From: Candidatus Melainabacteria bacterium
Lineage (GTDB): Bacteria > Cyanobacteriota > Vampirovibrionia > Obscuribacterales > Obscuribacteraceae
Length of the DNA stretch: 60,511 nt
Direction of reading: 5' to 3'
Assembly: GCA_003963305.1 (NCBI GenBank)
Contig: RXJR01000004.1
Location: 1-60,511 of the forward strand
Shown here: positions 7,401 through 16,104 of the stretch, piece after piece
Position numbering within the stretch: position 1 is the first letter of the stretch
How the letters are laid out: each line of letters starts with the position of its first letter
The notes under the pieces: model-generated
What the model saw: the letters and a program-made list of their open reading frames with translations, nothing else
Database searches by the model: none
Told to the model about the DNA's origin: nothing
Made by a program: the position numbers and the translations under genes

Positions 7401-8192
7401 CTACTTGATTTGAACTTTAGTATATTCCTTGGCGGTTATAAGGGTGGCCTGTACATTCTGCCATCCGGTCATCGGTAGGTCTTTTAAGGCAGTTAACGCC
7501 TTGTTCGGCGCGTCATAACAATTGCAAAATACGGTGAACACATTATTGCCCACCTCGTGCCCTTCCACATAACCGAGTCCTGTTGCCTGCAAATGTTCAT
7601 CAATGGCGTCTTCCAATCTCCAGGACGGTCGAGGATCCGTGTAATAATTCGTCGTCTCAGTCATCTCAAATTCTACTTCTAATTCATTTTTCTGTTTGGC
7701 AACACGTCTATTGTAAGTAAGAGTATCTAGATTGCGCAATTCCAGTTGAATTTTACGCCTGTCTACTTCATCAACCTGCGTTTCTAATAACTTGAGTAAT
7801 CCACGGTAATTGAGTCGCAAATATCGGCACGCATGTACACCGGCAAGAAACAACTTACAAAAAAACAAGTGCTCCAGTTGACTCGGAGCGGCAATGTCTA
7901 TCCAATCTTCTCTCTTGATTTTGAGGCTCACCCACAAAGCATTACCATTTTCAGTTCGACTCTCTTTATAGTGAATGTCTGGAAGATCATGAAAGACAGT
8001 GTCTTCTTTTCCTGGCGAGAAGCCGTCAATTTGAATAAAGAAATTGACAAAATTGTATTTAGTCCTTTGAGCAAAGTCACTTAATTCAAAGGCGTCTAGA
8101 ATGCGATTAAGGCTTGGTTTCGCTGCAAATTCAAATGCTTTCCAAGTTGGTTCAGCGCAAGTGACGATATTATATTGTGTTTTTTCTGCCAC
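7401..8192 (-). CDS. Hypothetical protein B of a tandem paralogous pair
   Basis: 263 residues from a GTG at 8192 preceded by TAGGA nine bases upstream. Paralogue of 6280-7074, sharing the ILDAFELSDFAQRTKY, FIQIDGFSPGKEDTVF and DIHYKES blocks, the ACRYLRLNYRGLLKLLE helix and the TYNRR turn. The C-terminal third (WRLEDAIDEHLQATGLGYVEGHEVG) is the most divergent between the two. Cytoplasmic, no known motif. The stop of a decayed upstream frame lies only 11 bp before its start, so it was once the distal gene of a two-gene unit. Function unknown, immunity role suspected. Confidence 0.65.
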   Translation of the reverse strand: MAEKTQYNIVTCAEPTWKAFEFAAKPSLNRILDAFELSDFAQRTKYNFVNFFIQIDGFSPGKEDTVFHDLPDIHYKESRTENGNALWVSLKIKREDWIDIAAPSQLEHLFFCKLFLAGVHACRYLRLNYRGLLKLLETQVDEVDRRKIQLELRNLDTLTYNRRVAKQKNELEVEFEMTETTNYYTDPRPSWRLEDAIDEHLQATGLGYVEGHEVGNNVFTVFCNCYDAPNKALTALKDLPMTGWQNVQATLITAKEYTKVQIK

Positions 8193-8203
8193 GATTCCAA
8201 ATC

Positions 8204-8540
8204 CTATAGTGAACCTAAGAACAGGGCAATGTAATCAGCATCATTCCTGCGCTCACGCATCAAATCTATCACTGCCAGCGCCTCATGCTGATCCCAGACA
8301 TTATGCTTCCGCACGAATTTTGGGAACAATAGCAATACTGATTGGCATTTATGATTCGCTCGTACGCTTTTATAGTGATCCAAAAATCCTTATACAATTT
8401 TATCAAATTCCTGAAACAGCGACAGATTCGACCATTAGGAGTAGAACTGAATCTTCGGTGTTTGTCCATGTGTCTACTTCTTGGGGGAAAGTCCAAATTC
8501 GGATTTGGACAGGCAGATCACATGTGCAAGAAAAGAACAT
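8204..8540 (-). pseudogene. Frameshifted remnant upstream of paralogue B
   Basis: Three protein-like stretches follow each other on the minus strand in different frames: CDLPVQIRIWTFPQEVDTWT onward (start near the ATG at 8540), then NLIKLYKDFWITIKAYERII, then FVRKHNVWDQHEALAVIDLM running to ALFLGSL and a TAG at 8204-8206. The final stretch is convincing coding sequence and ends 11 bp before the next gene. Simplest reading: a gene with at least two frameshifts. The long plus-strand frame over the same DNA (8101-8709) is then a shadow. The family is not recognised. Confidence 0.45.
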
Positions 8541-8786
8541 TTTAGGCTATGTAGAACACAAAGCATTAATACTAAACATCAGGTATGCCAAATACGTACC
8601 TAAAAGCTTAAGCAAAAGAAAATTGAGTTCAACTGTCGATCTGAAAGTTCGACTTAGCGATGCGAAACAAGGAAAGCGCGGCGAAGCACAGTTTGCACTT
8701 CGCAGTTAAACAAGCGCTATATCATCCTCACCGGCATAAATGACTATTCTCGTAGCAGCTTTTATTGCCTGTCCCAAGATGTAAAT
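8541..8786. other. Gap with possible further remnant
   Basis: The minus strand from about 8700 to 8556 is open and ends in a hydrophobic run (LNFLLLKLLGTYLAYLMF) but has no start signal. It may be the front of the decayed gene that continues at 8540, or noncoding. Confidence 0.2.
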
Positions 8787-9374
8787 TCAACTCGAAGAGG
8801 TTGGTGTGTCCAATGAATGTTTGTCTTTGTCCTTTGACCTGTTTTTAAAAGCGTCCGCCAGATAACGCAATGTCTTTTGATGCTCAATCTCTGCCTCAAC
8901 GAAATTATCAAACTGCGGATTATAAATAACCTCTTCTGTTGGCAGGAATTCAAGAACTGGCTCATCGCCGGCAGGGGACGGCTCGAAGTTGCCTGTCAAC
9001 AGAATCCTTTTCTGTAGAAAGAGCGCCAACCGCTTCAGTAAGGCTAAAAGATTTTCTATTGATTCTGAGGTCTGGTAATCACACGGCTCGATAAAAATTC
9101 TTATCTCATTCGACAAGTGGAAATACATACGAAATTCTAGTCCAGCGATTTCACAAATAATCACCGCACCGGATCCGACCAAATTACTCACCCAGGCTTC
9201 CGTTATCTCCGTTGGTAAGTCTTTGAGGGCTCCGGATCCCAATTGCAGCGTAATTGAATCCGCTCGATCTTGAAAAAAATGTACGGACTGTTTGAAATCT
9301 GAATCCGTAACGTGTGGAATACGCAACATCCGCACGTCACGGTCGTCAATGAAAATTGAACTGTACTTGTGCAT
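8787..9374 (-). CDS. Hypothetical protein in the immunity block
   Basis: 195 residues from the ATG at 9374. Soluble, with alternating strands and helices: DSITLQLGSGALKDLPTEI, VIICEIAGLEFRMYFHLS and ENLLALLKRLALFLQKRIL, then a charged Ser/Lys-rich tail. The layout (a short strand-rich domain with an acidic loop) is like small immunity proteins, but I recognise no family. A duplicated 17-bp sequence lies just upstream (9394-9427). The start lacks a clear ribosome site. Confidence 0.55.
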   Translation of the reverse strand: MHKYSSIFIDDRDVRMLRIPHVTDSDFKQSVHFFQDRADSITLQLGSGALKDLPTEITEAWVSNLVGSGAVIICEIAGLEFRMYFHLSNEIRIFIEPCDYQTSESIENLLALLKRLALFLQKRILLTGNFEPSPAGDEPVLEFLPTEEVIYNPQFDNFVEAEIEHQKTLRYLADAFKNRSKDKDKHSLDTPTSSS

Positions 9375-9393
9375 GAAATATGCTACTTGCGAG

Positions 9394-9427
9394 CCGAAAT
9401 AGGTGTGGGGCTGAAATAGGTGTGGAA
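9394..9427. repeat. 17-bp tandem direct repeat upstream of the 9374 start
   Basis: GAAATAGGTGTGG occurs from 9396 and again from 9413, each preceded by C/T-rich CCG or CTG, giving a 17-bp period. It sits 20-55 bp upstream of the minus-strand gene starting at 9374, where an operator or promoter element would be. Seen directly; role unknown. Confidence 0.4.
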
Positions 9428-9583
9428 CCGGATTATGATTAAATCATATTACACCCAAACTACCACAGTCTTCCTTTCCACTGAGAGATTGTCTGAAAGA
9501 TCTGAAAGTGTCTCAAATACATACATCAACGGCTTTGTCGTACTACAAAAAATGATTTCGAACTGATACCGCCAAAAGAAAGT

Positions 9584-9614
9584 ACCCACGAACGCCTCTT
9601 AGGTGTTCGTAGGT
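9584..9614 (-). terminator. Stem-loop, possible terminator of the EF-Tu-domain-like gene
   Basis: ACGAACGCCT (9588-9597), loop CTT, AGGTGTTCGT (9601-9610) form a 10-bp stem with one G-T pair; ACC/GGT extends it by three pairs across a mismatch. Reading on the minus strand, a T-rich run (ACTTTCTTTT) follows within a few bases. It lies about 70 bp past the stop at 9681. Confidence 0.5.
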
Positions 9615-9680
9615 TCAATGGAAATTCGAATTCTCTCCTTCATTAACAAGAGTGCCGTATTTGAACTCCTAATTGAAAAT

Positions 9681-9968
9681 CTAACTATTACACTGATCAA
9701 CTGAGCCAGTAACGACAATCCTAGGGCCTTCCGTAAAATGAAAAGTAGAGTGTACTCTCAACTTTTTTGCAACTTGATCAGGGCTAAGAAATTCTATTTT
9801 TACACCAGAGCGCGTATCTCCGGGATAAATCAAACCGCCGCTGAATGTCACATAACAGTCCCAATGTTCGTTTTCAATCAACATTGGACACTGATATCCA
9901 CTTTTGATTGGTCCTCTTCTTCCGCCTTTCGCTACGAGAGTAATGGTAGCTATTATCGAAAACATCAT
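9681..9968 (-). CDS. Isolated EF-Tu domain-3-like protein
   Basis: A 95-residue protein matching the order of motifs in the third domain of elongation factor Tu: G-G-R-x-x-P-I-x-S-G-Y (GGRRGPIKSGYQCPML), a YVTFSGG strand, P-G-D-T, a V-x-I-E-F-L-S-P-D strand, F-H-F-T-E-G-P-R and V-V-T-G-S-V. In EF-Tu this beta-barrel contacts tRNA and EF-Ts. Here it stands alone with no GTPase domain; free-standing copies are known in various bacteria, usually without assigned function. I start at the ATG at 9968, six bases after GGAG; an ATG at 9980 would add four residues. In an immunity-gene block, a decoy against EF-Tu-binding toxins is conceivable but speculative. Confidence 0.7.
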   Translation of the reverse strand: MMFSIIATITLVAKGGRRGPIKSGYQCPMLIENEHWDCYVTFSGGLIYPGDTRSGVKIEFLSPDQVAKKLRVHSTFHFTEGPRIVVTGSVDQCNS

Positions 9969-9995
9969 TTCATTCTCCATTCGCTAATATGAAGC

Positions 9996-10331
9996 TTACG
10001 GGAGCGGCGAATTATTATAGATCTTTGGAATCAATCCAACCAGATCTTCACCTTCAACATAAATCGTCTGTATTACCGAATTCCACGTGTCATGCCATCC
10101 ATACGATGCAAAGTCACCTATGAAGAGGCGAGCATCAGTACGATGTGCAATTCAACAACTTGCAGCCTAAACTCACAATAGAACCTAGTGCGAAGACAGC
10201 AATTGTTATCCGCCAAAACTTAAGACAGCATTACTTATGACACGTAGTGAAAATAAGTCGATGTTTTCGTAATTAATTCGTCTGACGACGAATGCAGTTA
10301 GAGCCAGAAAACCGCTCAGGACAACGGACAC
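9996..10331 (-). pseudogene. Frameshifted remnant of a membrane-associated protein
   Basis: On the minus strand three coding-like pieces follow in different frames: VSVVLSGFLALTAFVV plus RRINYENIDLFSLRVIS from a GTG at 10331; WRITIAVFALGSIVSLGC; then IGDFASYGWHDTWNSVIQTI and YVEGEDLVGLIPKIYNNSPL ending at TAA 9996-9998. The last piece is convincing and stops 15 or 27 bp before the two candidate starts of the EF-Tu-domain-like gene, as in an operon. Two hydrophobic segments suggest an inner-membrane N-terminal part. Probably a gene broken by frameshifts; family unknown. Confidence 0.4.
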
Positions 10332-10506
10332 AAAGAAAAACTGTTACTGGACAGATCGACGCGATCGCGATTGAGTAACTCTTTTAAAATTGCATCGTGG
10401 TTTCATACAAGATCAATTTTCAATTCAGTAAGAGTGAACGAGGCGGAAATGGCTGCCACCAAATGACATGTCACCTTAATCTACAACTGAGGTATGATCC
10501 CGAACA

Positions 10507-10520
10507 GGGGGAACACCCCC
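10507..10520 (+). promoter_or_regulatory. GC-rich hairpin in the leader of the ABM-domain gene
   Basis: GGGGG-AACA-CCCCC forms a perfect five-pair stem 20 bp upstream of the ATG at 10540. No T run follows, so it is not an intrinsic terminator; it could influence translation or message stability. Confidence 0.3.
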
Positions 10521-10539
10521 ATGCAGTGGGTAGGATTGA

Positions 10540-10851
10540 ATGTTTGCGGTCATATACAACTTTAAAGTGCGGCAGGGACAAGAGCAAGAGTTTGAACTGG
10601 CTTGGTGCAAACGCACGGAAGAAATAAAAAATACATACGGAGGACTCGGGTCACGGTTGCACCGGGCTTCGGATGGCAGATGGATTGCTTACGCGCAATG
10701 GCCGAGCCGTGAGCGCTGGGTGGCAGCCAGCAAGGACGCAGGAGAAACCACCGAAGCCCAGCTAGCCATGCGTGCAGCTTGTGAATCTGTGGAAACGCTT
10801 TTTGAACTGGACGTGAGAAAAGACCTTTTGACAAAACATGTTTCGGAATAA
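10540..10851 (+). CDS. ABM-fold (antibiotic biosynthesis monooxygenase-like) protein
   Basis: A 103-residue single-domain protein. The opening MFAVIYNFKVRQGQEQEFEL is the beta-strand/helix start of the dimeric alpha/beta-barrel ABM fold. GSRLHRASDGRWIAYAQWPS is the central hairpin, with the common L-x-x-x-x-x-G-x-(F/W)-x-x-x-x-x-W pattern. Members act as cofactor-less monooxygenases or as binding proteins; no substrate can be read here. TAGG lies six bases before the ATG. It stands alone between the immunity block and a large TPR gene, with no operon partner. Confidence 0.75.
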   Translation: MFAVIYNFKVRQGQEQEFELAWCKRTEEIKNTYGGLGSRLHRASDGRWIAYAQWPSRERWVAASKDAGETTEAQLAMRAACESVETLFELDVRKDLLTKHVSE

Positions 10852-11141
10852 CAGCGAACTACAATGCTAAGCTAGGCATTTCGACACTGATGAGCTTGAT
10901 TATTTCTTGCCCCGAAGTTACTTATATTCGACACACTTTGTTCTATAAGTTCGTCTGACAAGACTAAAACCAGAGCACACGTTGATGAAGGGCGCGGACG
11001 GTATAACTCTAGCGAAAGCGCATAGGGTATAAACAATGTAGAACAGCAGTTGGCACCGCAGCTACTAGCTATGAACGGTGTATGCAAATTGCTGAAAATA
11101 ATCACACCGCTTGCCTGGAAAAATGCTCAAAGGATTCCGTC

Positions 11142-14100
11142 GTGTATCTCAGTTCAGCCAGCAGACGACTAAAATGCACGCTGGTGTTGAGCCTGATCGC
11201 CTCATCAATAACACGCTGCGCAGCCGCCGAACCAGCACTCGACAGGCGGATTGTCGACTCACCCTATTTCACGCAACTGGTTGCGCCTGAGCACTGGGAC
11301 CCGACCACACCATTGCCTACAGATTCCGAGCAACTCCACCAGCGAGGGTGCGCCACTGGATTCGACGTGAACCGATTTAGAGCGGCAAACTTGGCCAATA
11401 GCAGACACTTTGCAGAAGCGATCCAAGAATGGTCAACAGAAATCGAAAAACTGCGAACAGTGAGCTCCTTTCTCGATAGAGATGAGGCCTTTGCCTTAAT
11501 AGAAAGAGCCAGGCTTTATCAGCATATCGGGCTAAAATCTGAAGCGTTAGCTGACGTCCAGGAGGCGTCTCAGCTAACGAATTTGGACGAAGCATGTCGA
11601 CTGAGGCTAGCATTGCTCTCGATAGAGTTAGGAGAAAATCGCTTAGCTGAAGTGTTAATGTCGAAAGTGGGAGACCTCTCCAACTCACACCATAAGCCCA
11701 TTCATAAATATGTTTTAGCAGTGGCGCAGGAAAAAAATGGAGAAGTAGCCACGGCAGTAAATTCGTTCATGGACGCAGCCAAGCTGTTTGCTATCGACGG
11801 TTCGACCGCCTGTGCACAGGCGTGTATTGATGCGGCATCCGGTCTCGATACAGGTAGCAGACATACCAAAATTACAATCCACGACTTGGCGCCACCGATG
11901 TCAAATCACAAGAGAACTCTCCATCTTCTTGAAGCCTTAGCTTCACGCAACGACATTTTTGAAACAGGTGTATTGGAAGAGCTGTGGTCGGCCGTCGGTA
12001 AGGAAGGTACCAGCAGAAAACAAACTTTGTCGAAACATCAAGCAGCTCGCGATTCTAATGAAGTGCCAAAGCCTGAAATCGAAAAACTGGCTAATGGACA
12101 GCGAATTTCGATGTGGCTCAAACCAGAAGTTTGTGTTCTGACCAGCGCTGAACTGGAACATCTGTTGGGTAAACCACTTCCTGAGTACGATGAGAAACAC
12201 ACGGAATATCGAGGCTCCAAAGTTTACAAAGTACCCGCAGGCTTGCTGGTGCTGGTCTCGAGAGTGGGCGGCTTCAACGCAATATGGTTGGCGCAAGTTT
12301 ATTCTGCCGACACGGTCTATCCGCAACCCAGGCAACCAATACCATTTTTTTCAGCCGAGTATCTAAACGACCCGTTCTTTAGGACATCTCTTGCTCGCGC
12401 TGGCCAAAATAGTTTAAAGGTCTATGCGGGCCTCATTGAGGATACTCTTAAGAAAGATCCAACCAATGTGCAAGCACTGACTTACAAAGCCGAAATCGCA
12501 GCGAAACAACACGACCTCGAGCAGGCTGTAACTGCAATAAATCAAGCAATAAAATTACAATCCGCACAATCGAAAAATGCTACTCAGATCAGCGCAGACA
12601 CTGGTAATCAACTTCTAATGGACAAGGGTAATTATCTTCTGGAGCAGAAAAAATTTGCGGAAGCTTTGACTATTTTTGAACAAGCCTTTCCGAAAGAGCC
12701 AGAAGCAGATCAACTCTATCAGAGGGCGAAAGCAGAGATCGGAGTTGGGCAGTATGAATCTGCCAGAAAAGATTTATCCGAGGCCGTTGACAGATATTTT
12801 TTCTGGGGACGCATTAGTCGCAGAGACGAGGCACGCAAACTACTCGCTGACATAAGCGCACTCGTAAAAGATCACGCTGCTGCAGAGGCAGTAGTCACGA
12901 CACAATCAGAAATTATTGAAAGTGAGCGCAATAAAGCAAAAGAATTTAGGGAACAGGTAAACGCTGCGAGTCGGCTGAAAAATGAAGAGACGCTGCACCG
13001 CCAACAATACTTGATAAACGAAAGATGCAAGGATGTACTGATCGCCATGTCGAAGGGTGCGAACAAACCGCTAAAGTTGACTGAGGCATTGGTCGACTTC
13101 GCAAGAACCGCTACCGAGATGAAGCAGCTGTCGGCGGCCAGAGCGTCACTCGATAGAGCGATACAAGCATATTGCAGCTACGGCCCAATTTCAGAATATG
13201 ACGACTGCACGGTCTCTCTGATAAAACAATTGGTCATATTTCCAGATGCAGAAATAGGAGAACGTTTGCGCAAAGTTGCGACGCGTTCTGAACCATTCTG
13301 CGACGACGGAAACTTTCGAGAAAATCATGACAGTGCTTTTAAAGATCTCATCATGCAGTATCGCGAAGATCACCAAATCGCTTTACTGCGAATAATGATT
13401 GATATCCGAGAACGGCAATCAAAAGGTCCGAAAAACTCTTCAAAGATTTGGCAGGACAGGCTTAAGTACGTTGAAACAGAATGCGCCAAACATCCAACCA
13501 ACGTCTTAAGACCGAACTCGTGGAGCGCAAGAGAACATAGATACACTAACCGCGTCATTCCCGGAATCTCTGAAAACTTTGATGCATCGCTCAATGCAAT
13601 TTCCGAAATGGAGCGCCTGATACATCAGATGGACAGCAATTCAGAACGCAATACGAGCCTGATAGCAGATTGGAAGACTTTTGTTCTTAGACTAAACTGC
13701 GGACCAGAACTAAAGCAAATGCTGCGATTTGCCGGTTGCCTTGCGATTGCGAACGGCTATCTGCAGAAATCAGCGCCAAAACTAGCCGCTGACAGCATTC
13801 ATGAAGGTGTGAACAATCTACTTGATACAGATCTTGATTGCCTTACAAACAGCCTGGCGGGTTTACGCTCAGCCGCAGAACTGAATCATGATTTTGTGCT
13901 TGCTGAATTAGCCTACGAGCAAGCACTGGATAAGCTCGCCGCCGCTGAGACGATCAAGCCAACCACAATGTTGGAATTGAAACTCAGTCTTGCAGAGCTT
14001 CTTATGAATCATGCAAGAGCTTTGTCAGATCAAGAAAAAGCTCGCGAATATCGAGAGCGAGCCGCAAAGCTTTTTGACGAATGTGAATCAAATCAGTTTG

Positions 14101-14813
14101 ATAAAGATACGCTGCCAGAATCATATTCAAAGACGAAGATGGCAGTGAGGCGAATGATTGCCATGAAATACCCGGCATTGCAGAAATTAGACCTGCCCCA
14201 GGGCGAAATAATATACCTGGAAACTGACGCCAATAAGGAAGTTGTAAATTATATAGAGATTGGATCGCGAAAAATAATTGGGAGAGGACCGGGCGAAATA
14301 ACTTTAGGCCGTACAATCGAAATTCTCGTTGATGGGCGAACTTTAGACGAAAAAAGTTTTGAGCAATTGGATGCCGGTAATCTCGCGGAAGCAGAAAAAA
14401 TTCTCATCGCAGCGCTGAGAGCGAAGCCTACGGCTGCGACGTTTGCGATGCTTGGCGAGTGCTGGTTTTTGAAAAATGAAAAAAGCAGTGCGTTGCAGGC
14501 GTGTCTGATGGCACTGGACTTGGACAGGCGCAACGCACTGGCGATAACGCTGAAGCACCTAATCCGAGGCGAGGCGAGAACTGACAAAACTGAAACACTT
14601 ACACTGCGGGCAGCATTGGCAAAAAACTCGAAAGAGAGTGCGGTGACTCAGGCATTATGCTTGGTGGCACTTCACAAAAACATGCAGGCACGACAGATTT
14701 TGATGCAGTATCTGCGGAAGCAGCCAAAATCTTACTTAGCAAAACGGCTAATACGCACCTTGAGGTTAAGACCACTCAGCAGCCGGCCACAGCGAGCAAA
14801 ACTTACGCCGTAA
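11142..14813 (+). CDS. Large exported TPR protein
   Basis: 1,223 residues from a GTG at 11142 preceded by AAAGGA seven bases upstream; a longer frame opens at an ATG at 11082 but lacks a ribosome site and would bury the signal peptide. The N-terminus (RRLKCTLVLSLIASSITRCAAA) is a typical signal peptide. TPR-like helical pairs occur around residues 50-190 and 425-560 (LKKDPTNVQALTYKAEIAAK and neighbours) and again near the C-terminus (RAKPTAATFAMLGECWFLKN). Between them are long charged helical stretches. Probably a periplasmic or envelope-bound scaffold. Its 3' end overlaps the convergent citrate synthase gene by 11 bp, with no room for a separate terminator. Confidence 0.85.
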   Translation: MYLSSASRRLKCTLVLSLIASSITRCAAAEPALDRRIVDSPYFTQLVAPEHWDPTTPLPTDSEQLHQRGCATGFDVNRFRAANLANSRHFAEAIQEWSTEIEKLRTVSSFLDRDEAFALIERARLYQHIGLKSEALADVQEASQLTNLDEACRLRLALLSIELGENRLAEVLMSKVGDLSNSHHKPIHKYVLAVAQEKNGEVATAVNSFMDAAKLFAIDGSTACAQACIDAASGLDTGSRHTKITIHDLAPPMSNHKRTLHLLEALASRNDIFETGVLEELWSAVGKEGTSRKQTLSKHQAARDSNEVPKPEIEKLANGQRISMWLKPEVCVLTSAELEHLLGKPLPEYDEKHTEYRGSKVYKVPAGLLVLVSRVGGFNAIWLAQVYSADTVYPQPRQPIPFFSAEYLNDPFFRTSLARAGQNSLKVYAGLIEDTLKKDPTNVQALTYKAEIAAKQHDLEQAVTAINQAIKLQSAQSKNATQISADTGNQLLMDKGNYLLEQKKFAEALTIFEQAFPKEPEADQLYQRAKAEIGVGQYESARKDLSEAVDRYFFWGRISRRDEARKLLADISALVKDHAAAEAVVTTQSEIIESERNKAKEFREQVNAASRLKNEETLHRQQYLINERCKDVLIAMSKGANKPLKLTEALVDFARTATEMKQLSAARASLDRAIQAYCSYGPISEYDDCTVSLIKQLVIFPDAEIGERLRKVATRSEPFCDDGNFRENHDSAFKDLIMQYREDHQIALLRIMIDIRERQSKGPKNSSKIWQDRLKYVETECAKHPTNVLRPNSWSAREHRYTNRVIPGISENFDASLNAISEMERLIHQMDSNSERNTSLIADWKTFVLRLNCGPELKQMLRFAGCLAIANGYLQKSAPKLAADSIHEGVNNLLDTDLDCLTNSLAGLRSAAELNHDFVLAELAYEQALDKLAAAETIKPTTMLELKLSLAELLMNHARALSDQEKAREYRERAAKLFDECESNQFDKDTLPESYSKTKMAVRRMIAMKYPALQKLDLPQGEIIYLETDANKEVVNYIEIGSRKIIGRGPGEITLGRTIEILVDGRTLDEKSFEQLDAGNLAEAEKILIAALRAKPTAATFAMLGECWFLKNEKSSALQACLMALDLDRRNALAITLKHLIRGEARTDKTETLTLRAALAKNSKESAVTQALCLVALHKNMQARQILMQYLRKQPKSYLAKRLIRTLRLRPLSSRPQRAKLTP

Positions 14814-16104
14814 CAGACGTTTTCCGTTTTTCCATCGGCACGTACGGACGCTCTTCAGAACCGGTGTAAATCTGTCTCGGGCGTGCGATCTTTTGATCGT
14901 CGTCAAGCAGCATTTCTTCCCACTGCGCCAACCAACCTGGCATCCGACCCAGGGCAAAGAGCACTGTGAAGTAATCAGTAGGATAACCCATTGCTTGATA
15001 AATCAAACCTGAGTAGAAATCGACATTGGGGTACAACTTGCGCGAGACAAAATAATCCTCCTCCAGAGCAATGCGCTCCAATTCAAGAGCGATTTTGAGC
15101 TTTGGATTGAGACCGGTTTGATCGAACACCTCATCAGCGATTTGTTTAATCAACTTTGCGCGCGGGTCGTATGACTTGTAGACGCGATGCCCAAAGCCCA
15201 TGAGGAGTCTTTTCCCTTCCTTGACTTCCTTAATGAAGTTTGGAACATTCTGAACCGAACCGATTTCATCGAGCATTTTGATCACCGCTTCATTGGCGCC
15301 CCCATGCAGAGGACCGTAAAGCGCCGCAATACCGGCAGAAACAGCGGAAAACAGATCCACATGCGAGGAGCCGACGGCGCGCACTGCACTGGTGGAACAA
15401 TTCTGCTCGTGATCGGCATGCAGCACGAACAAAACTTCCAGAGCCCGCTGCAACACTGGGTTTGGTTTGTGGCGCCCGCCAATGCTAAAAGTCATGTTGA
15501 CGAAGTTACCAACATAATCAAGATCGTTGTCAGGAAAAACAAATGGAAGCCCGCGTGAGTGGCGAAATGAAAATGCTGCAATCGTAGGTGCCTTTGCCAG
15601 GAGGCGCACCCGTTGCAAATAGCGGTTTTCTGGATCACGAATGTTCTTGGCGTCTGGATAGAACGTAGATAGAGCACTAACAGTACTGAGCATCATCCCC
15701 ATGGGATGCGCGTCATAGCGGAAGCCCTCCAGGAACTTGGTAATGTTCGTGTGTACGTAAGTGTGAGTTTTGATCTCATCAGTCCAGCGATCGAACTGCT
15801 TCTGGTCCGGGAGTGCGCCTTGATTGAGCAAGTAGGCAACTTCAAGAAAGCTAGCCTTCTCAGCCAGTTGCTCAATCGGATAACCTCTATAGCGCAAAAT
15901 GCCGCGCTCGCCGTCGATGAAAGTAATTGAGCTGCGGCAGGCAGCAGTACTCATGAAGGATGGGTCGTAAGTCATAAGCCCGAAATCCTCGGCATCGACT
16001 TTGATTTGCCTGAGGTCGTTAGCCCGGATAGTGTTGTCAGTTATCGCCAACTCATATTTTCGCCCCGTACGATTGTCGGTAATTGTCAGCGTTTCATTAT
16101 TCAC
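14803..16104 (-). CDS. gltA: Citrate synthase, type II
   Basis: 433 residues; condenses oxaloacetate and acetyl-CoA to citrate at the entry of the TCA cycle, in the cytoplasm. The catalytic His of LHADHEQN, the second His of GFGHRVYK and the Asp of PNVDFYSGL are all present. FSIGGRHKPNP and LHGGANEAV are standard substrate-site blocks. The N-terminal region (TITDNRTGRKYELAI) is the small domain typical of the hexameric, NADH-sensitive type II enzymes. I start at the GTG at 16104 because AGAGGA lies six bases upstream; the frame extends to a GTG at 16134 with no signal. Convergent with the TPR gene. No other TCA gene is adjacent. Confidence 0.97.
   Translation of the reverse strand: MNNETLTITDNRTGRKYELAITDNTIRANDLRQIKVDAEDFGLMTYDPSFMSTAACRSSITFIDGERGILRYRGYPIEQLAEKASFLEVAYLLNQGALPDQKQFDRWTDEIKTHTYVHTNITKFLEGFRYDAHPMGMMLSTVSALSTFYPDAKNIRDPENRYLQRVRLLAKAPTIAAFSFRHSRGLPFVFPDNDLDYVGNFVNMTFSIGGRHKPNPVLQRALEVLFVLHADHEQNCSTSAVRAVGSSHVDLFSAVSAGIAALYGPLHGGANEAVIKMLDEIGSVQNVPNFIKEVKEGKRLLMGFGHRVYKSYDPRAKLIKQIADEVFDQTGLNPKLKIALELERIALEEDYFVSRKLYPNVDFYSGLIYQAMGYPTDYFTVLFALGRMPGWLAQWEEMLLDDDQKIARPRQIYTGSEERPYVPMEKRKTSVTA

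Noticed and set aside
8101-8709. 202-codon plus-strand open frame
   Set aside because: It lies antisense to paralogue B and to protein-like minus-strand segments that end directly before that gene; no ribosome site and no recognisable motif, so it is treated as a shadow.
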